The position numbers and the translations under genes are program-made. From positions 1-64,000 of the forward strand of contig JAGBEI010000028.1 of NCBI GenBank assembly GCA_017937065.1: 64,000 bases of DNA, given 5' to 3'. How positions within the stretch are numbered: the first letter of the stretch is position 1; every line of letters begins with the position of its first letter. Below the pieces are notes generated by a model. The model was not told the origin of the DNA and ran no database searches. It saw nothing but the letters and a program-made list of their open reading frames with translations. Source of the DNA: Clostridia bacterium (GTDB taxonomy: Bacteria > Bacillota > Clostridia > Oscillospirales > QAKW01). Shown one piece after another: positions 51,479-59,634 of the stretch.

Positions 51479-52017
51479 TGAAAAGAATTTCGCGGATATT
51501 TTTGTGCGCATTAACATCTGCGCTGTTGCTTTGTGTTTCATGCTCCGTACAGAAAAAGGACAGTCTTCGGTTTTACGTTGTCAGCCGCTCTCAGCTGAGT
51601 GCTTCCATGAGTGCGTCGGAGACAGCAAAGTTTGTACGTGAAAACGGAAGGCTGGCTTTTGACGGTGATGATATTGAGGGCTATAACTGGCAGACTCATA
51701 CCGTGTTTTTAAAGGAGGAAGCCGTCCCGTCCGTAGGCATAGTCACACCTGAGAGCGGCGGAAGCGCTGTTTTCAAGTCGGATGATACCTATGCGTTTGT
51801 ACTGCTTCTTGACGGTAATATGCTGTATTACGGAGGGTTTAAAAGCGGCGTTAAGAATCCGGATGTTCCGCTTCAGCCCAGCGTTGAGGACAGCGGTCGT
51901 TACAGCTTTCAAATAACATTTGATGGAAAGTATGCCACGGGAAATGACCCGCGTTCAGACAACAGGCTTTATGAATTCTTAAACAGTCAAGGTCTTTTGT
52001 CGTCAAAAACAGAATAA
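51478..52017 (+). CDS. secreted or lipid-anchored protein of unknown function
   Basis: 179 aa from the ATG at 51478, which overlaps the preceding stop (TGATG), so translation is coupled. Signal peptide with an atypical lipobox (CVSC, Cys22). No family recognised. The mature domain has strand-rich segments (HTVFLKEEAVPSVGIV, YAFVLLLDGNMLYYGGF). It is the end of the rimP-ribF transcript and likely partners the triple-repeat lipoprotein. Confidence 0.6.
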   Translation: MKRISRIFLCALTSALLLCVSCSVQKKDSLRFYVVSRSQLSASMSASETAKFVRENGRLAFDGDDIEGYNWQTHTVFLKEEAVPSVGIVTPESGGSAVFKSDDTYAFVLLLDGNMLYYGGFKSGVKNPDVPLQPSVEDSGRYSFQITFDGKYATGNDPRSDNRLYEFLNSQGLLSSKTE

Positions 52018-52032
52018 ATTTTGAAAAAGCTC

Positions 52033-52060
52033 TTGCCAAATAAAGATTTTATGTTATAAT
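52033..52060 (+). promoter_or_regulatory. tRNA-Pro promoter
   Basis: TTGCCA (52033-52038), 16 bases, TATAAT (52055-52060), 57 bases before the mature tRNA. Confidence 0.75.
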
Positions 52061-52117
52061 ATTAACGTTGTCGATATTTTCTGTCGATTACAAAAACCGT
52101 ATGCGGTTTGTGTGTTT

Positions 52118-52194
52118 CGGGGTGTAGCTCAGTTTGGTAGAGCGCTTGGTTCGGGACCAAGAGGCCGAGTGTTCAAGTCACTTCACTCCGACCA
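52118..52194 (+). tRNA. tRNA-Pro (CGG)
   Basis: 77 nt with encoded CCA. The acceptor stem is CGGGGTG/CACTCCG (one G-U pair), the D-stem GCTC/GAGC, the anticodon stem CTTGG/CCAAG with loop TTCGGGA giving anticodon CGG, and the T-arm GAGTG-TTCAAGT-CACTT. It reads CCG. Confidence 0.96.
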
Positions 52195-52200
52195 AATCTT

Positions 52201-52230
52201 TAAAAGCCTTAGCATTTGCTAAGGCTTTTA
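52201..52230. terminator. bidirectional terminator between tRNA-Pro and guaA
   Basis: TAAAAGCCTTAGC-ATTT-GCTAAGGCTTTTA, a 13-bp perfect stem between convergent units. Confidence 0.88.
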
Positions 52231-52234
52231 TCTT

Positions 52235-53767
52235 TTATTCCCACTCCACTGTGGCTGGCGGTTTGGAGGTGATGTCGTATACGACTCTACCTATGCCCTT
52301 GATTTCGTTTGTAATTCGGCTGCCTGCTTTTTCAAGTACATCATACGGAATTTTTGCCCATTCGGCAGTCATAAAATCATCTGTTGTAACTGCCCTGAGC
52401 ACAACTGTGTAGCCGTAGGTTCTGAAATCCCCCATAACTCCGACGCTTCTCAGGTCTGTTAAAACCGCAAAATACTGATTTATGCTTTTGTTTAATTCGG
52501 CTTTTTCGATTTCCTGACGGAAAACAGCGTCGGCATCACGCAGCAGCTCTAATTTCTCCTTTGTGATTTGTCCGATTATGCGTACTGCAAGCCCTGGCCC
52601 CGGGAATGGCTGACGCCAGATCAGCTCATGCGGAATTTTTAGCTTTATTCCGGTATTCCTTACCTCATCTTTAAAGAGATCGGCAAGCGGCTCGACAATT
52701 TCCTCAAAGCGAATATTGCTCGGAAGTCCGCCTACATTATGGTGGCTTTTGATAACTGCGGAATCGCCTTTTCCGCTTTCGATAACGTCAGGATAAATTG
52801 TCCCCTGCGCCAGTACATCTATTTTTCCGAGTTTTTGCGCCTCGTCCTCGAACACTCTCACAAATTCTTCGCCGATTATTTTGCGTTTTTGCTCAGGGTC
52901 TGTAATCCCTGCAAGCTTATTCAGAAATCTGTCCTGCGCGTTTACTCTTATCAGATTTATACCCAGCTGTGTGCCGAGAGTTTCCTGTACAAAATCGCCT
53001 TCGCCTTTTCTCAAAAGACCGTGGTCTACAAACACGCAAATCAGATTTTTACCGATTGCCCTGTGCAGCAGAACAGCCGCAACAGAGGAATCTACACCGC
53101 CGGAGAGCGCCAGCAGAACCTTTTTGCCCGCGAGCTTTTCTCTGTACTTTTTTATTGAATTTTCGATGAAATTTTCCGTTTTCCAGTCTGCCTTGCAGCC
53201 GCAGATTGAAAAAATAAAGTTACACAGTATCTGCCTTCCGTAGTCCGTGTGTGTGACCTCCGGATGAAACTGAACTCCGTAAAGCTTCCGGTCGTTGTCG
53301 CAGATTGCCGCACACGGGCATTTTTCCGTGTGTGCAATGACGGAAAACCCGTCGGGCGGTATTTCCACGAGGTCGGTATGACTCATCCAGCAAATGCTTT
53401 CGCGCGCAACTTCCTTAAACAGAATATTATCCTGCGTAAATACGGTAGTCTTTCCGTATTCGCTGCCGTCTTCGGCAGAGCCTATTGTTCCCCCTGCCAT
53501 ATACGCCATGAGCTGCGCGCCGTAGCAAATACCGAGTATCGGTATCCCGGCATCGAGTATTGCAGGGTCATAGTGCGGTGACGCCGTGTCGTAAACGCTG
53601 TTCGGCCCTCCCGTGAAAATAATGCCTTTGTAGCCGTTCTCTTTAATTTCAAGCGGCGTAATTTTGCTGTATGCTTTGATTTCTGCGTATACCTGCTCTG
53701 CACGCACTCTTCTTGCGATAAGCATGCTGTATTGCCCGCCGAAATCCAAAATCAGTATTTTATCCAC
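52235..53767 (-). CDS. guaA: GMP synthase (glutamine-hydrolysing)
   Basis: 510 aa from GTG (AAGAGG upstream). The N-terminal class-I glutaminase has Cys in [11 protein letters not shown] and His/Glu in [11 protein letters not shown]. The ATP pyrophosphatase domain has [15 protein letters not shown], followed by the dimerisation domain ending KPPATVEWE. It converts XMP to GMP using glutamine. Last gene of the glnN-amt-asnB-guaA run, 65 bases after asnB; no strong own promoter is visible in that gap. Confidence 0.97.
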   Translation of the reverse strand: MDKILILDFGGQYSMLIARRVRAEQVYAEIKAYSKITPLEIKENGYKGIIFTGGPNSVYDTASPHYDPAILDAGIPILGICYGAQLMAYMAGGTIGSAEDGSEYGKTTVFTQDNILFKEVARESICWMSHTDLVEIPPDGFSVIAHTEKCPCAAICDNDRKLYGVQFHPEVTHTDYGRQILCNFIFSICGCKADWKTENFIENSIKKYREKLAGKKVLLALSGGVDSSVAAVLLHRAIGKNLICVFVDHGLLRKGEGDFVQETLGTQLGINLIRVNAQDRFLNKLAGITDPEQKRKIIGEEFVRVFEDEAQKLGKIDVLAQGTIYPDVIESGKGDSAVIKSHHNVGGLPSNIRFEEIVEPLADLFKDEVRNTGIKLKIPHELIWRQPFPGPGLAVRIIGQITKEKLELLRDADAVFRQEIEKAELNKSINQYFAVLTDLRSVGVMGDFRTYGYTVVLRAVTTDDFMTAEWAKIPYDVLEKAGSRITNEIKGIGRVVYDITSKPPATVEWE

Positions 53768-53832
53768 CTTGTTTACCTCTTTTTTTGATAATGTCTGAAT
53801 AACCGATTATATTTTATGAGAAAATACAGCTT

Positions 53833-55416
53833 TTATTTGCCGCTGTCTCCGTAGTTTGCAAGCACGCGCGCGGACGGGTCGTTTACATTGCAGCCCTTCC
53901 ATGTGCGGTTTGGCATCCAGAAATCAACTATCATTTCACCCTGACCGGGATAATACTTTTCAAAAATTTCGCGGTAGAGCAGCGATTCCTTTGTGAACGG
54001 TTGTGCATGAGTGTATTTTTTGCATTTTTCTTCAAATTCTTGGTCTGAATATTGATTTTGAGCATACTCCTTAAGATAGTCTACCATGGAGTGCCCTACC
54101 GCGTCCGAAAAGGCGGCTTTTTCCCGAAAAAGTATTTCGTCGGGGAGATAACCTTTATCCCGGAATGCGCGGCGCAGCAAATACTTTCCCTTGCCGTATT
54201 TGTTCATTTTTATTTCCGGGTCGAGCGACATAACATACTTTACAAAGTCAATATCGCCGAACGGCACCCGTGCCTCAAGAGAGTTTACCGATATGCATCT
54301 GTCGGCACGGAGCACGTCGTACATGTGCAGCTCGCTTATACGCTTTTGCGCTTCCTTCTGAAACTCCTCGGCTGACGGGGCAAAGTCAGTATATTTGTAT
54401 CCGAAAAGCTCGTCTGAAATCTCGCCCGTTAAAATCACGCGGATATCTGTTTTTTCGTGTATTGCCTTGCATACAAGATACATGCCCATGCTCGCGCGAA
54501 CTGTTGTGATGTCAAAGGTGCCGAGCAGACGGATAAGCTCGTCAAGACTTGATATAACTTCCTTAGGCGTCATGTATACTTCAGTGTGGTCGCTGCCTAT
54601 GTAATCCGCAGCCTGCCTTGCGTATTTAAGGTCAATGGCGTCGCCGCTCATGCCGATGGCAAAGGTTTTTATGGGCTTATCCGACTTTCTTGCGGCAATG
54701 GCGCATACAAGTGACGAATCAAGCCCTCCGGACAGGAGAAATCCGACCTTTGCGTCGGCAATGAGACGTTTTTCAACACCGGCTATCAGCTTGTCATGAA
54801 TATTGCGGCAGGCGGTTTCCACATCGTCGCAGCAAATGCTGTCAACTTTTGCAATGTCGCAGTAGCAGATAAATTTGCCGTCCCTGTAATAATGCCCCGG
54901 AGGGAAAGGCATTATTTTTTCTGTTAACCCGACAAGGTTTTTAGGCTCGCTGGCAAATAAAACCGTGCCCCTGTCGTTATAGCCGTAATACAACGGACGG
55001 ATACCGATAGGGTCTCTTGCCGCAATGTATTCGTGTGTCCTGCCGTCGTAGATTATACAGGCAAATTCCGCATCCAGCATAGCAAACATATCCGTATTAT
55101 ATTCGCGGTACATGGGCAGCAGTATTTCACAGTCACTGTCGCTTTTAAAAACGTAGCCCTTTTGTATCAGCATGTCTTTGTACTTTTTGAACCCGTATAT
55201 TTCGCCGTTGCAGACAGCATAGCTGCCGTCAAGCTCAAACGGCTGCATTCCGTCGGACGTGAGACCCATGATAGAAAGCCGATGAAAGCCGAGCAGACCT
55301 TTGCCGGTGTCTATAATCCTGCTGTCATCAGGTCCGCGTGAAATTGTGCGGTCAAAGCCTGTCTTAAAATCTTCCAAATCAGTGCCGCTGCCGCAGCACC
55401 CCATTACAGAACACAT
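53833..55416 (-). CDS. asnB: asparagine synthetase (glutamine-hydrolysing)
   Basis: 527 aa. The N-terminal nucleophile is Cys2 (MCSVMGCCGSG), exposed after Met removal. The glutaminase domain has RGPDDSRII, FHRLSIMG and CNGEIY. The synthetase PP-loop is FLLSGGLDSSLVC. It makes asparagine from aspartate, ATP and glutamine. Member of the nitrogen operon, 34 bases after the Amt-PII gene. Confidence 0.95.
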   Translation of the reverse strand: MCSVMGCCGSGTDLEDFKTGFDRTISRGPDDSRIIDTGKGLLGFHRLSIMGLTSDGMQPFELDGSYAVCNGEIYGFKKYKDMLIQKGYVFKSDSDCEILLPMYREYNTDMFAMLDAEFACIIYDGRTHEYIAARDPIGIRPLYYGYNDRGTVLFASEPKNLVGLTEKIMPFPPGHYYRDGKFICYCDIAKVDSICCDDVETACRNIHDKLIAGVEKRLIADAKVGFLLSGGLDSSLVCAIAARKSDKPIKTFAIGMSGDAIDLKYARQAADYIGSDHTEVYMTPKEVISSLDELIRLLGTFDITTVRASMGMYLVCKAIHEKTDIRVILTGEISDELFGYKYTDFAPSAEEFQKEAQKRISELHMYDVLRADRCISVNSLEARVPFGDIDFVKYVMSLDPEIKMNKYGKGKYLLRRAFRDKGYLPDEILFREKAAFSDAVGHSMVDYLKEYAQNQYSDQEFEEKCKKYTHAQPFTKESLLYREIFEKYYPGQGEMIVDFWMPNRTWKGCNVNDPSARVLANYGDSGK

Positions 55417-55450
55417 AGTAAATACCTCCGTTATATGTCAGTTTTATCTC

Positions 55451-57163
55451 TTATTCGACGTCCTGCAGGGCATCATAGCCCTCTTCGCCGGTACGGATTT
55501 TGACGACGTTTTCAACGTCGTAGACAAAAATCTTGCCGTCGCCGATATGACCTGTGTAAAGGACACGCTTTGCCGTTTCTATAACGTCACTGACGGGAAC
55601 CTTGCTGACAACGATTTCCACTTGAACTTTAGGCAGCAGATTTGCCTCAACCTGAACGCCGCGGTAGTATTCCGGCTTGCCCTTCTGCATTCCGCAGCCG
55701 AGAACGTGTGAAACCGTCATACCGGTAATTCCGATATGCATCATAGCGGCTTTCAGAGTCTCAAAGCGAGATTCCTTGCAAATAATTTCTACTTTGGTAA
55801 GTTTGGGAGTATTACTGTCGAAGGTCGGCATCTTCTTTACGGGAACCGCTTCGGCAACAGGGACATCTCCCGAAACATTAACGGGTTTATAATCATCCTG
55901 GGCTATGGTATCCGGCAGCATTGCAAAGCCCGCATAAGAGGTGAGCAGACCGTGCTCGGAAACATCAAGTCCTGCAAGCTCATCTTCCTTATCTGCACGC
56001 AGACCTATTGTGTGCTTTAAAATAAGGAACACAACGGTAATTATTGCTGCAACATAGACTGCAACGGATAAAACGCCGAGACACTGTACGCCGAGGAAGT
56101 GTAGACCGCCGCCGTAAAGAAGTCCTTTTTCCGTTGTGACGCCTGTTGCAAAAACGCCCGTAAGTACGGTGCCGAGAGCACCACATACGCCGTGGACGGA
56201 AATCGCACCGACAGGGTCGTCTATTTTTGCGACTTTATCAAAAAACTCGACTGCAAATACAATAACGATACCGCAAATGATTCCTATTGCTGCTGCACCC
56301 ATCGGATTTACCGCATCGCAGCCTGCGGTAATTCCGACAAGTCCCGCAAGCGCTGCGTTGTATGTCATGGAGACATCCGGCTTTTTGTAGCGAATCCATG
56401 TTACTATCAGCGTAGTGCAGCAGGCAAGCGCCGCCGAAAGATTTGTATTAAAGAAAACTCTGCCTGCTGTCTGCATCAGCTCGTCGCTGTCCATTCCGAC
56501 GGTAGATGCGCCGTTGAAGCCGAACCAGCAGAACCAAAGTATGAATACGCCGAGAGCGGCAAAGGTTATGTTGTGCCCCAAAATTGCGCGCGGCTTGCCG
56601 TTTTTATCGTACTTTCCGATACGCGGACCGAGTATTGCAGCGCCTATCATCGCGCATATTCCGCCTACCATATGTACTGCGGTCGAACCCGCAAAATCAT
56701 GGAAGCCGAGCTGACTGAGCCAGCCGCCTCCCCAAATCCAATGCCCGGAAACCGGATAGATTACAAGTGAAATTGCAAGAGAGTAAATGCAGTAAGCGCT
56801 GAATTTTGTTCTTTCTGCCATCGCACCCGAAACTATTGTAGCGGAGGTCGCGCAGAAAACAGTCTGGAAAATCGCAAACGCCCAGAGCGGAACTCCGTCA
56901 GGCAGGATATGACTGTAATCACCCATTATGAACGGGTCTATGGCGCCGAACAGTGCGGTGCCGCTTCCGAACATGAGACCGAAGCCTACAAGCCAGAATG
57001 CAGGCGTGCCTATGCAGAAATCCATAAGGTTTTTCATAAGTATATTACCGGTATTTTTAGCTCTTGTAAAGCCGGCTTCACATAGTGAGAAGCCCGCCTG
57101 CATGAAAAATACGAGTGCGGCGCCTATAAGCACCCAAATTGTGTTGACGGAACTGTAAGTCAT
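55451..57163 (-). CDS. amt: ammonium transporter fused to a C-terminal PII (GlnB) domain
   Basis: 570 aa. Residues 1 to about 405 are an Amt channel with eleven helices (AGFSLCEAGFTRAKN, GGWLSQLGFHDFAGSTAVH and ISVHGVCGALGTVLTG with the conserved His). A linker follows, then residues about 455-565 form a PII domain: KVEIICKESRFETLKAAM, the T-loop GMQKGKPEYYRGVQVEANLL and C-terminal GDGKIFVYDVENVVKIRTGE. The T-loop Tyr51 position is Val, so uridylylation is unlikely. PII fused to Amt should gate ammonium uptake through ATP/ADP and 2-oxoglutarate binding. It lies 20 bases after glnN. Confidence 0.94.
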   Translation of the reverse strand: MTYSSVNTIWVLIGAALVFFMQAGFSLCEAGFTRAKNTGNILMKNLMDFCIGTPAFWLVGFGLMFGSGTALFGAIDPFIMGDYSHILPDGVPLWAFAIFQTVFCATSATIVSGAMAERTKFSAYCIYSLAISLVIYPVSGHWIWGGGWLSQLGFHDFAGSTAVHMVGGICAMIGAAILGPRIGKYDKNGKPRAILGHNITFAALGVFILWFCWFGFNGASTVGMDSDELMQTAGRVFFNTNLSAALACCTTLIVTWIRYKKPDVSMTYNAALAGLVGITAGCDAVNPMGAAAIGIICGIVIVFAVEFFDKVAKIDDPVGAISVHGVCGALGTVLTGVFATGVTTEKGLLYGGGLHFLGVQCLGVLSVAVYVAAIITVVFLILKHTIGLRADKEDELAGLDVSEHGLLTSYAGFAMLPDTIAQDDYKPVNVSGDVPVAEAVPVKKMPTFDSNTPKLTKVEIICKESRFETLKAAMMHIGITGMTVSHVLGCGMQKGKPEYYRGVQVEANLLPKVQVEIVVSKVPVSDVIETAKRVLYTGHIGDGKIFVYDVENVVKIRTGEEGYDALQDVE

Positions 57164-57183
57164 TTTAATTCATCTTCTTTCTC

Positions 57184-59280
57184 TTATTTTACACCGAATA
57201 AAAGGTCGCCGTAGGTAGGAAACGGCCAATAGCTTTTTGCGGTCAGTGTCTCAGCTTCATCGCAGGGAATTCTCAGCTCACTCATTTTTTCAAGGACGGT
57301 ATCGCGGATCATCTCTGACTCTTCGCCGATATCCTTGGCGTTGTGAAGTACAATGAGGGCGTTTTCAAGCTCTTCGGCTTTTGCTGCTATCCTGTCTGTT
57401 AATGCAGAAAGCTTTCTGACAAGACCTTTTTCAAAGCTGCATGCAAGAGTGTCGTCCAGCTCCTTTTTGGCAAAGGCGGATTTGGCAACGCTTGCGGCAT
57501 ACGCTTCAACAGCGGGGATAATCTGAGTTTTTGCCATTGAAGTCATCGTATTGGCTTCTATGATGACTGTCTTGCAGTAGTTTTCCAGTGTGATCTCGTA
57601 ACGCGACCTGATTTCCGCCTCGGAAAATACCCCGTGTGAGGTCAGCATATCCACGTTCTTTTTGTCGAGTATGTGTGGAATGGCGTCGGGCGTGGTGCGC
57701 AGATTCATAAGCCCGCGCTTTTCCGTTGCCTCCTTGATCCAGCTGTCGTCATATCCGTTGCCGTTAAAGATGATGTGCTTGTGATCCCTGATGGTTTTTC
57801 TTATCATCTCGTGAAGCGTCTTTTCAAAGTTTTCTGCACCCTCTAAGCGGTCTGCATAAATTTTCAGGCTTTCGGCAACCGCCGTGTTGAGCATAATGTT
57901 TGCGCAGGCTATGCTGTTTGAAGAGCCTAACATGCGGAATTCAAATTTGTTACCGGTAAAGGCAAAGGGAGAGGTTCTGTTGCGGTCGGTAGTGTCGCGG
58001 TTGAATTTTGGCAAAACGTCAACGCCCAGCTTCATTTGCGTCTTCTCAATGCCCTTGTACGGTGTGTCGGTTTCGATTGCCTCTAAAACTGCGTTCAGCT
58101 CGTCGCCTAAGAAAACCGAGACAACGGCGGGCGGCGCCTCGTTTGCACCCAGACGGTGGTCGTTGCCGGCTGTTGCAACAGATATTCTGAGTAAATCCTG
58201 ATAGTCGTCTACCGCCTTGATTACCGCGCACAAAAACAGCAGAAACTGCGCATTTTCATAAGGTGTTTCGCCCGGCGACAGCAGGTTCTGTCCGCTGTCT
58301 GTTGCAATAGACCAGTTGTTGTGCTTGCCGCTGCCGTTTACTCCGGCAAAGGGCTTTTCATGCAGCAGACAGACAAGTCCGTGCTTGGCGGCGACCTTCT
58401 GCATTATCTCCATTGTCAGCTGATTGTGGTCGGTGGCAATATTCGTTGTGGTGTATATGGGAGCAAGCTCGTGCTGTGCGGGCGCGACTTCGTTGTGCTC
58501 CGTCTTTGCCAGAATTCCCAGCTTCCAAAGCTCATTGTTCAGTTCTTCCATAAATGCTGCCACTCTTGGTTTTATAACACCGAAATAGTGGTCGTCCATC
58601 TCCTGACCCTTGGGCGGCTTTGCGCCGAACAGAGTGCGTCCCGTAAACCTGAGATCCGGGCGCTGTTCATACATTTCTTCGGGTATCAGGAAGTATTCCT
58701 GTTCGGGACCGACGGAGGAGCGGACGCATTTTGCGCTGTTGTTTCCGAACAGTCTGAGTATGCGCAGCGCCTGTTTGTTAAGTGCTTCCATAGAGCGCAG
58801 AAGCGGTGTCTTTTTGTCCAGGGCATGACCGCCGTAAGAGCAGAACGCAGTGGGAATGCACAGCGTCTTTCCCTTTATAAAAGCATACGAAGTAGGATCC
58901 CACGCGGTATATCCTCTTGCTTCAAAGGTGGCTCTCAGACCTCCGCTGGGGAAGGAGGAGGCATCCGGCTCGCCCTTTATAAGCTCCTTTCCGGAAAACT
59001 CCATAATAACGCCGCCGTCGGGAGAGGGGGATATAAAGCTGTCGTGCTTTTCGGCGGTTATGCCGGTGAGCGGCTGGAACCAGTGCGTGTAATGTGTCGC
59101 GCCCTTGGCTACCGCCCAGTCTTTTATCGCCGCCGCCACTGCATTGGCAACTCCGATATCGAGTTCTGTTCCCTCGTCTATGGTTTTTTTGAGTGAGGCG
59201 TATACCTTTGCGGACAAGGTCGCTTTCATCACTCTGTCGTCAAAAACCAAACTGCCGAAATAATCCTTTACTGTTTCCAT
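57184..59280 (-). CDS. glnN: glutamine synthetase type III
   Basis: 698 aa, the expected size of GSIII (GlnN), twice that of GlnA-I. N-terminus [19 protein letters not shown]. Signature segments include [52 protein letters not shown] and [18 protein letters not shown]. It fixes ammonium onto glutamate. AAAAGGAG lies 9 bases before the ATG. First gene of the minus-strand nitrogen operon; its leader has a consensus promoter and two terminator-like hairpins. Confidence 0.96.
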   Translation of the reverse strand: METVKDYFGSLVFDDRVMKATLSAKVYASLKKTIDEGTELDIGVANAVAAAIKDWAVAKGATHYTHWFQPLTGITAEKHDSFISPSPDGGVIMEFSGKELIKGEPDASSFPSGGLRATFEARGYTAWDPTSYAFIKGKTLCIPTAFCSYGGHALDKKTPLLRSMEALNKQALRILRLFGNNSAKCVRSSVGPEQEYFLIPEEMYEQRPDLRFTGRTLFGAKPPKGQEMDDHYFGVIKPRVAAFMEELNNELWKLGILAKTEHNEVAPAQHELAPIYTTTNIATDHNQLTMEIMQKVAAKHGLVCLLHEKPFAGVNGSGKHNNWSIATDSGQNLLSPGETPYENAQFLLFLCAVIKAVDDYQDLLRISVATAGNDHRLGANEAPPAVVSVFLGDELNAVLEAIETDTPYKGIEKTQMKLGVDVLPKFNRDTTDRNRTSPFAFTGNKFEFRMLGSSNSIACANIMLNTAVAESLKIYADRLEGAENFEKTLHEMIRKTIRDHKHIIFNGNGYDDSWIKEATEKRGLMNLRTTPDAIPHILDKKNVDMLTSHGVFSEAEIRSRYEITLENYCKTVIIEANTMTSMAKTQIIPAVEAYAASVAKSAFAKKELDDTLACSFEKGLVRKLSALTDRIAAKAEELENALIVLHNAKDIGEESEMIRDTVLEKMSELRIPCDEAETLTAKSYWPFPTYGDLLFGVK

Positions 59281-59327
59281 GATAACAGCTCCTTTTCAAT
59301 TAATATTGTCGGCTTAATAAAGATAAA

Positions 59328-59361
59328 GGCGCCTTTAATGCTAAAATACATTAAAGACGCC
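59328..59361 (-). promoter_or_regulatory. second leader hairpin (attenuator B) of glnN
   Basis: On the minus strand, GGCGTCTTTAATG pairs with CATTAAAGGCGCC around an 8-base loop, followed by TTTATCTTT. The 5' arm is preceded by AAAAGGCAAT and copies the start of hairpin A. The U-tract is moderate. Confidence 0.7.
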
Positions 59362-59384
59362 ATTGCCTTTTATATATTGATGTT

Positions 59385-59422
59385 AAAAAAATAACGTCTT
59401 TGAGTACCTGCACTCAAAGACG
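59385..59422 (-). terminator. first leader terminator (attenuator A) of glnN
   Basis: On the minus strand, CGTCTTTGAGT/ACTCAAAGACG with the 6-base loop GCAGGT, followed by TTATTTTTTT. It begins about 15 bases after the predicted start site, so most transcripts would stop unless antitermination occurs. Confidence 0.8.
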
Positions 59423-59442
59423 CCTTTGCCTTTATGGTTTGC

Positions 59443-59471
59443 ATTATACAACTCCGGAAATCATTTGTCAA
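59443..59471 (-). promoter_or_regulatory. glnN operon promoter
   Basis: On the minus strand, TTGACA (59471-59466), 17 bases, TATAAT (59448-59443): a perfect consensus sigma-A promoter, 163 bases before the glnN ATG. Confidence 0.92.
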
Positions 59472-59504
59472 CCCCTTTTTTACAACTTTTTTTGATTTTT
59501 GTAC

Positions 59505-59533
59505 TTGACAATTTGCGACGACAGGCGTATAAT
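59505..59533 (+). promoter_or_regulatory. glutamate synthase operon promoter
   Basis: TTGACA (59505-59510), 17 bases, TATAAT (59528-59533): perfect consensus, divergent from the glnN promoter, with 33 bases between the two -35 boxes. Confidence 0.92.
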
Positions 59534-59548
59534 ATCTCAAAAATGAGC

Positions 59549-59606
59549 AAAGGCGTTCATTTGGTCAGGATTTTTTCTGTGCCCAAATGAGCGCTTTTTA
59601 TTTTTT
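59549..59606 (+). terminator. leader terminator (attenuator) of the glutamate synthase operon
   Basis: A 16-bp stem pairs AAAGGCGTTCATTTGG (59549-59564) with CCAAATGAGCGCTTTT (59583-59598), including three G-U pairs. The loop contains an inner CAGGA/TTCTG stem. Strong T-tract TTTTTATTTTTT. It starts about 10 bases after the predicted start site and ends 28 bases before the first gene, so it must be bypassed for expression. Confidence 0.85.
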
Positions 59607-59634
59607 GTATTTTTCGGAAAGGAAACAAACCGAT

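Noticed and set aside
58321-59196. 291-codon plus-strand ORF opposite glnN
   Set aside because: Antisense shadow of type III glutamine synthetase, where the real gene shows family motifs throughout.
59385-59422. Canonical ANTAR dual-hexaloop element
   Set aside because: Hairpin A has a 6-base loop (GCAGGT), but not the A at position 1, and the second hairpin loop has 8 bases. Kept only as one possible mechanism.
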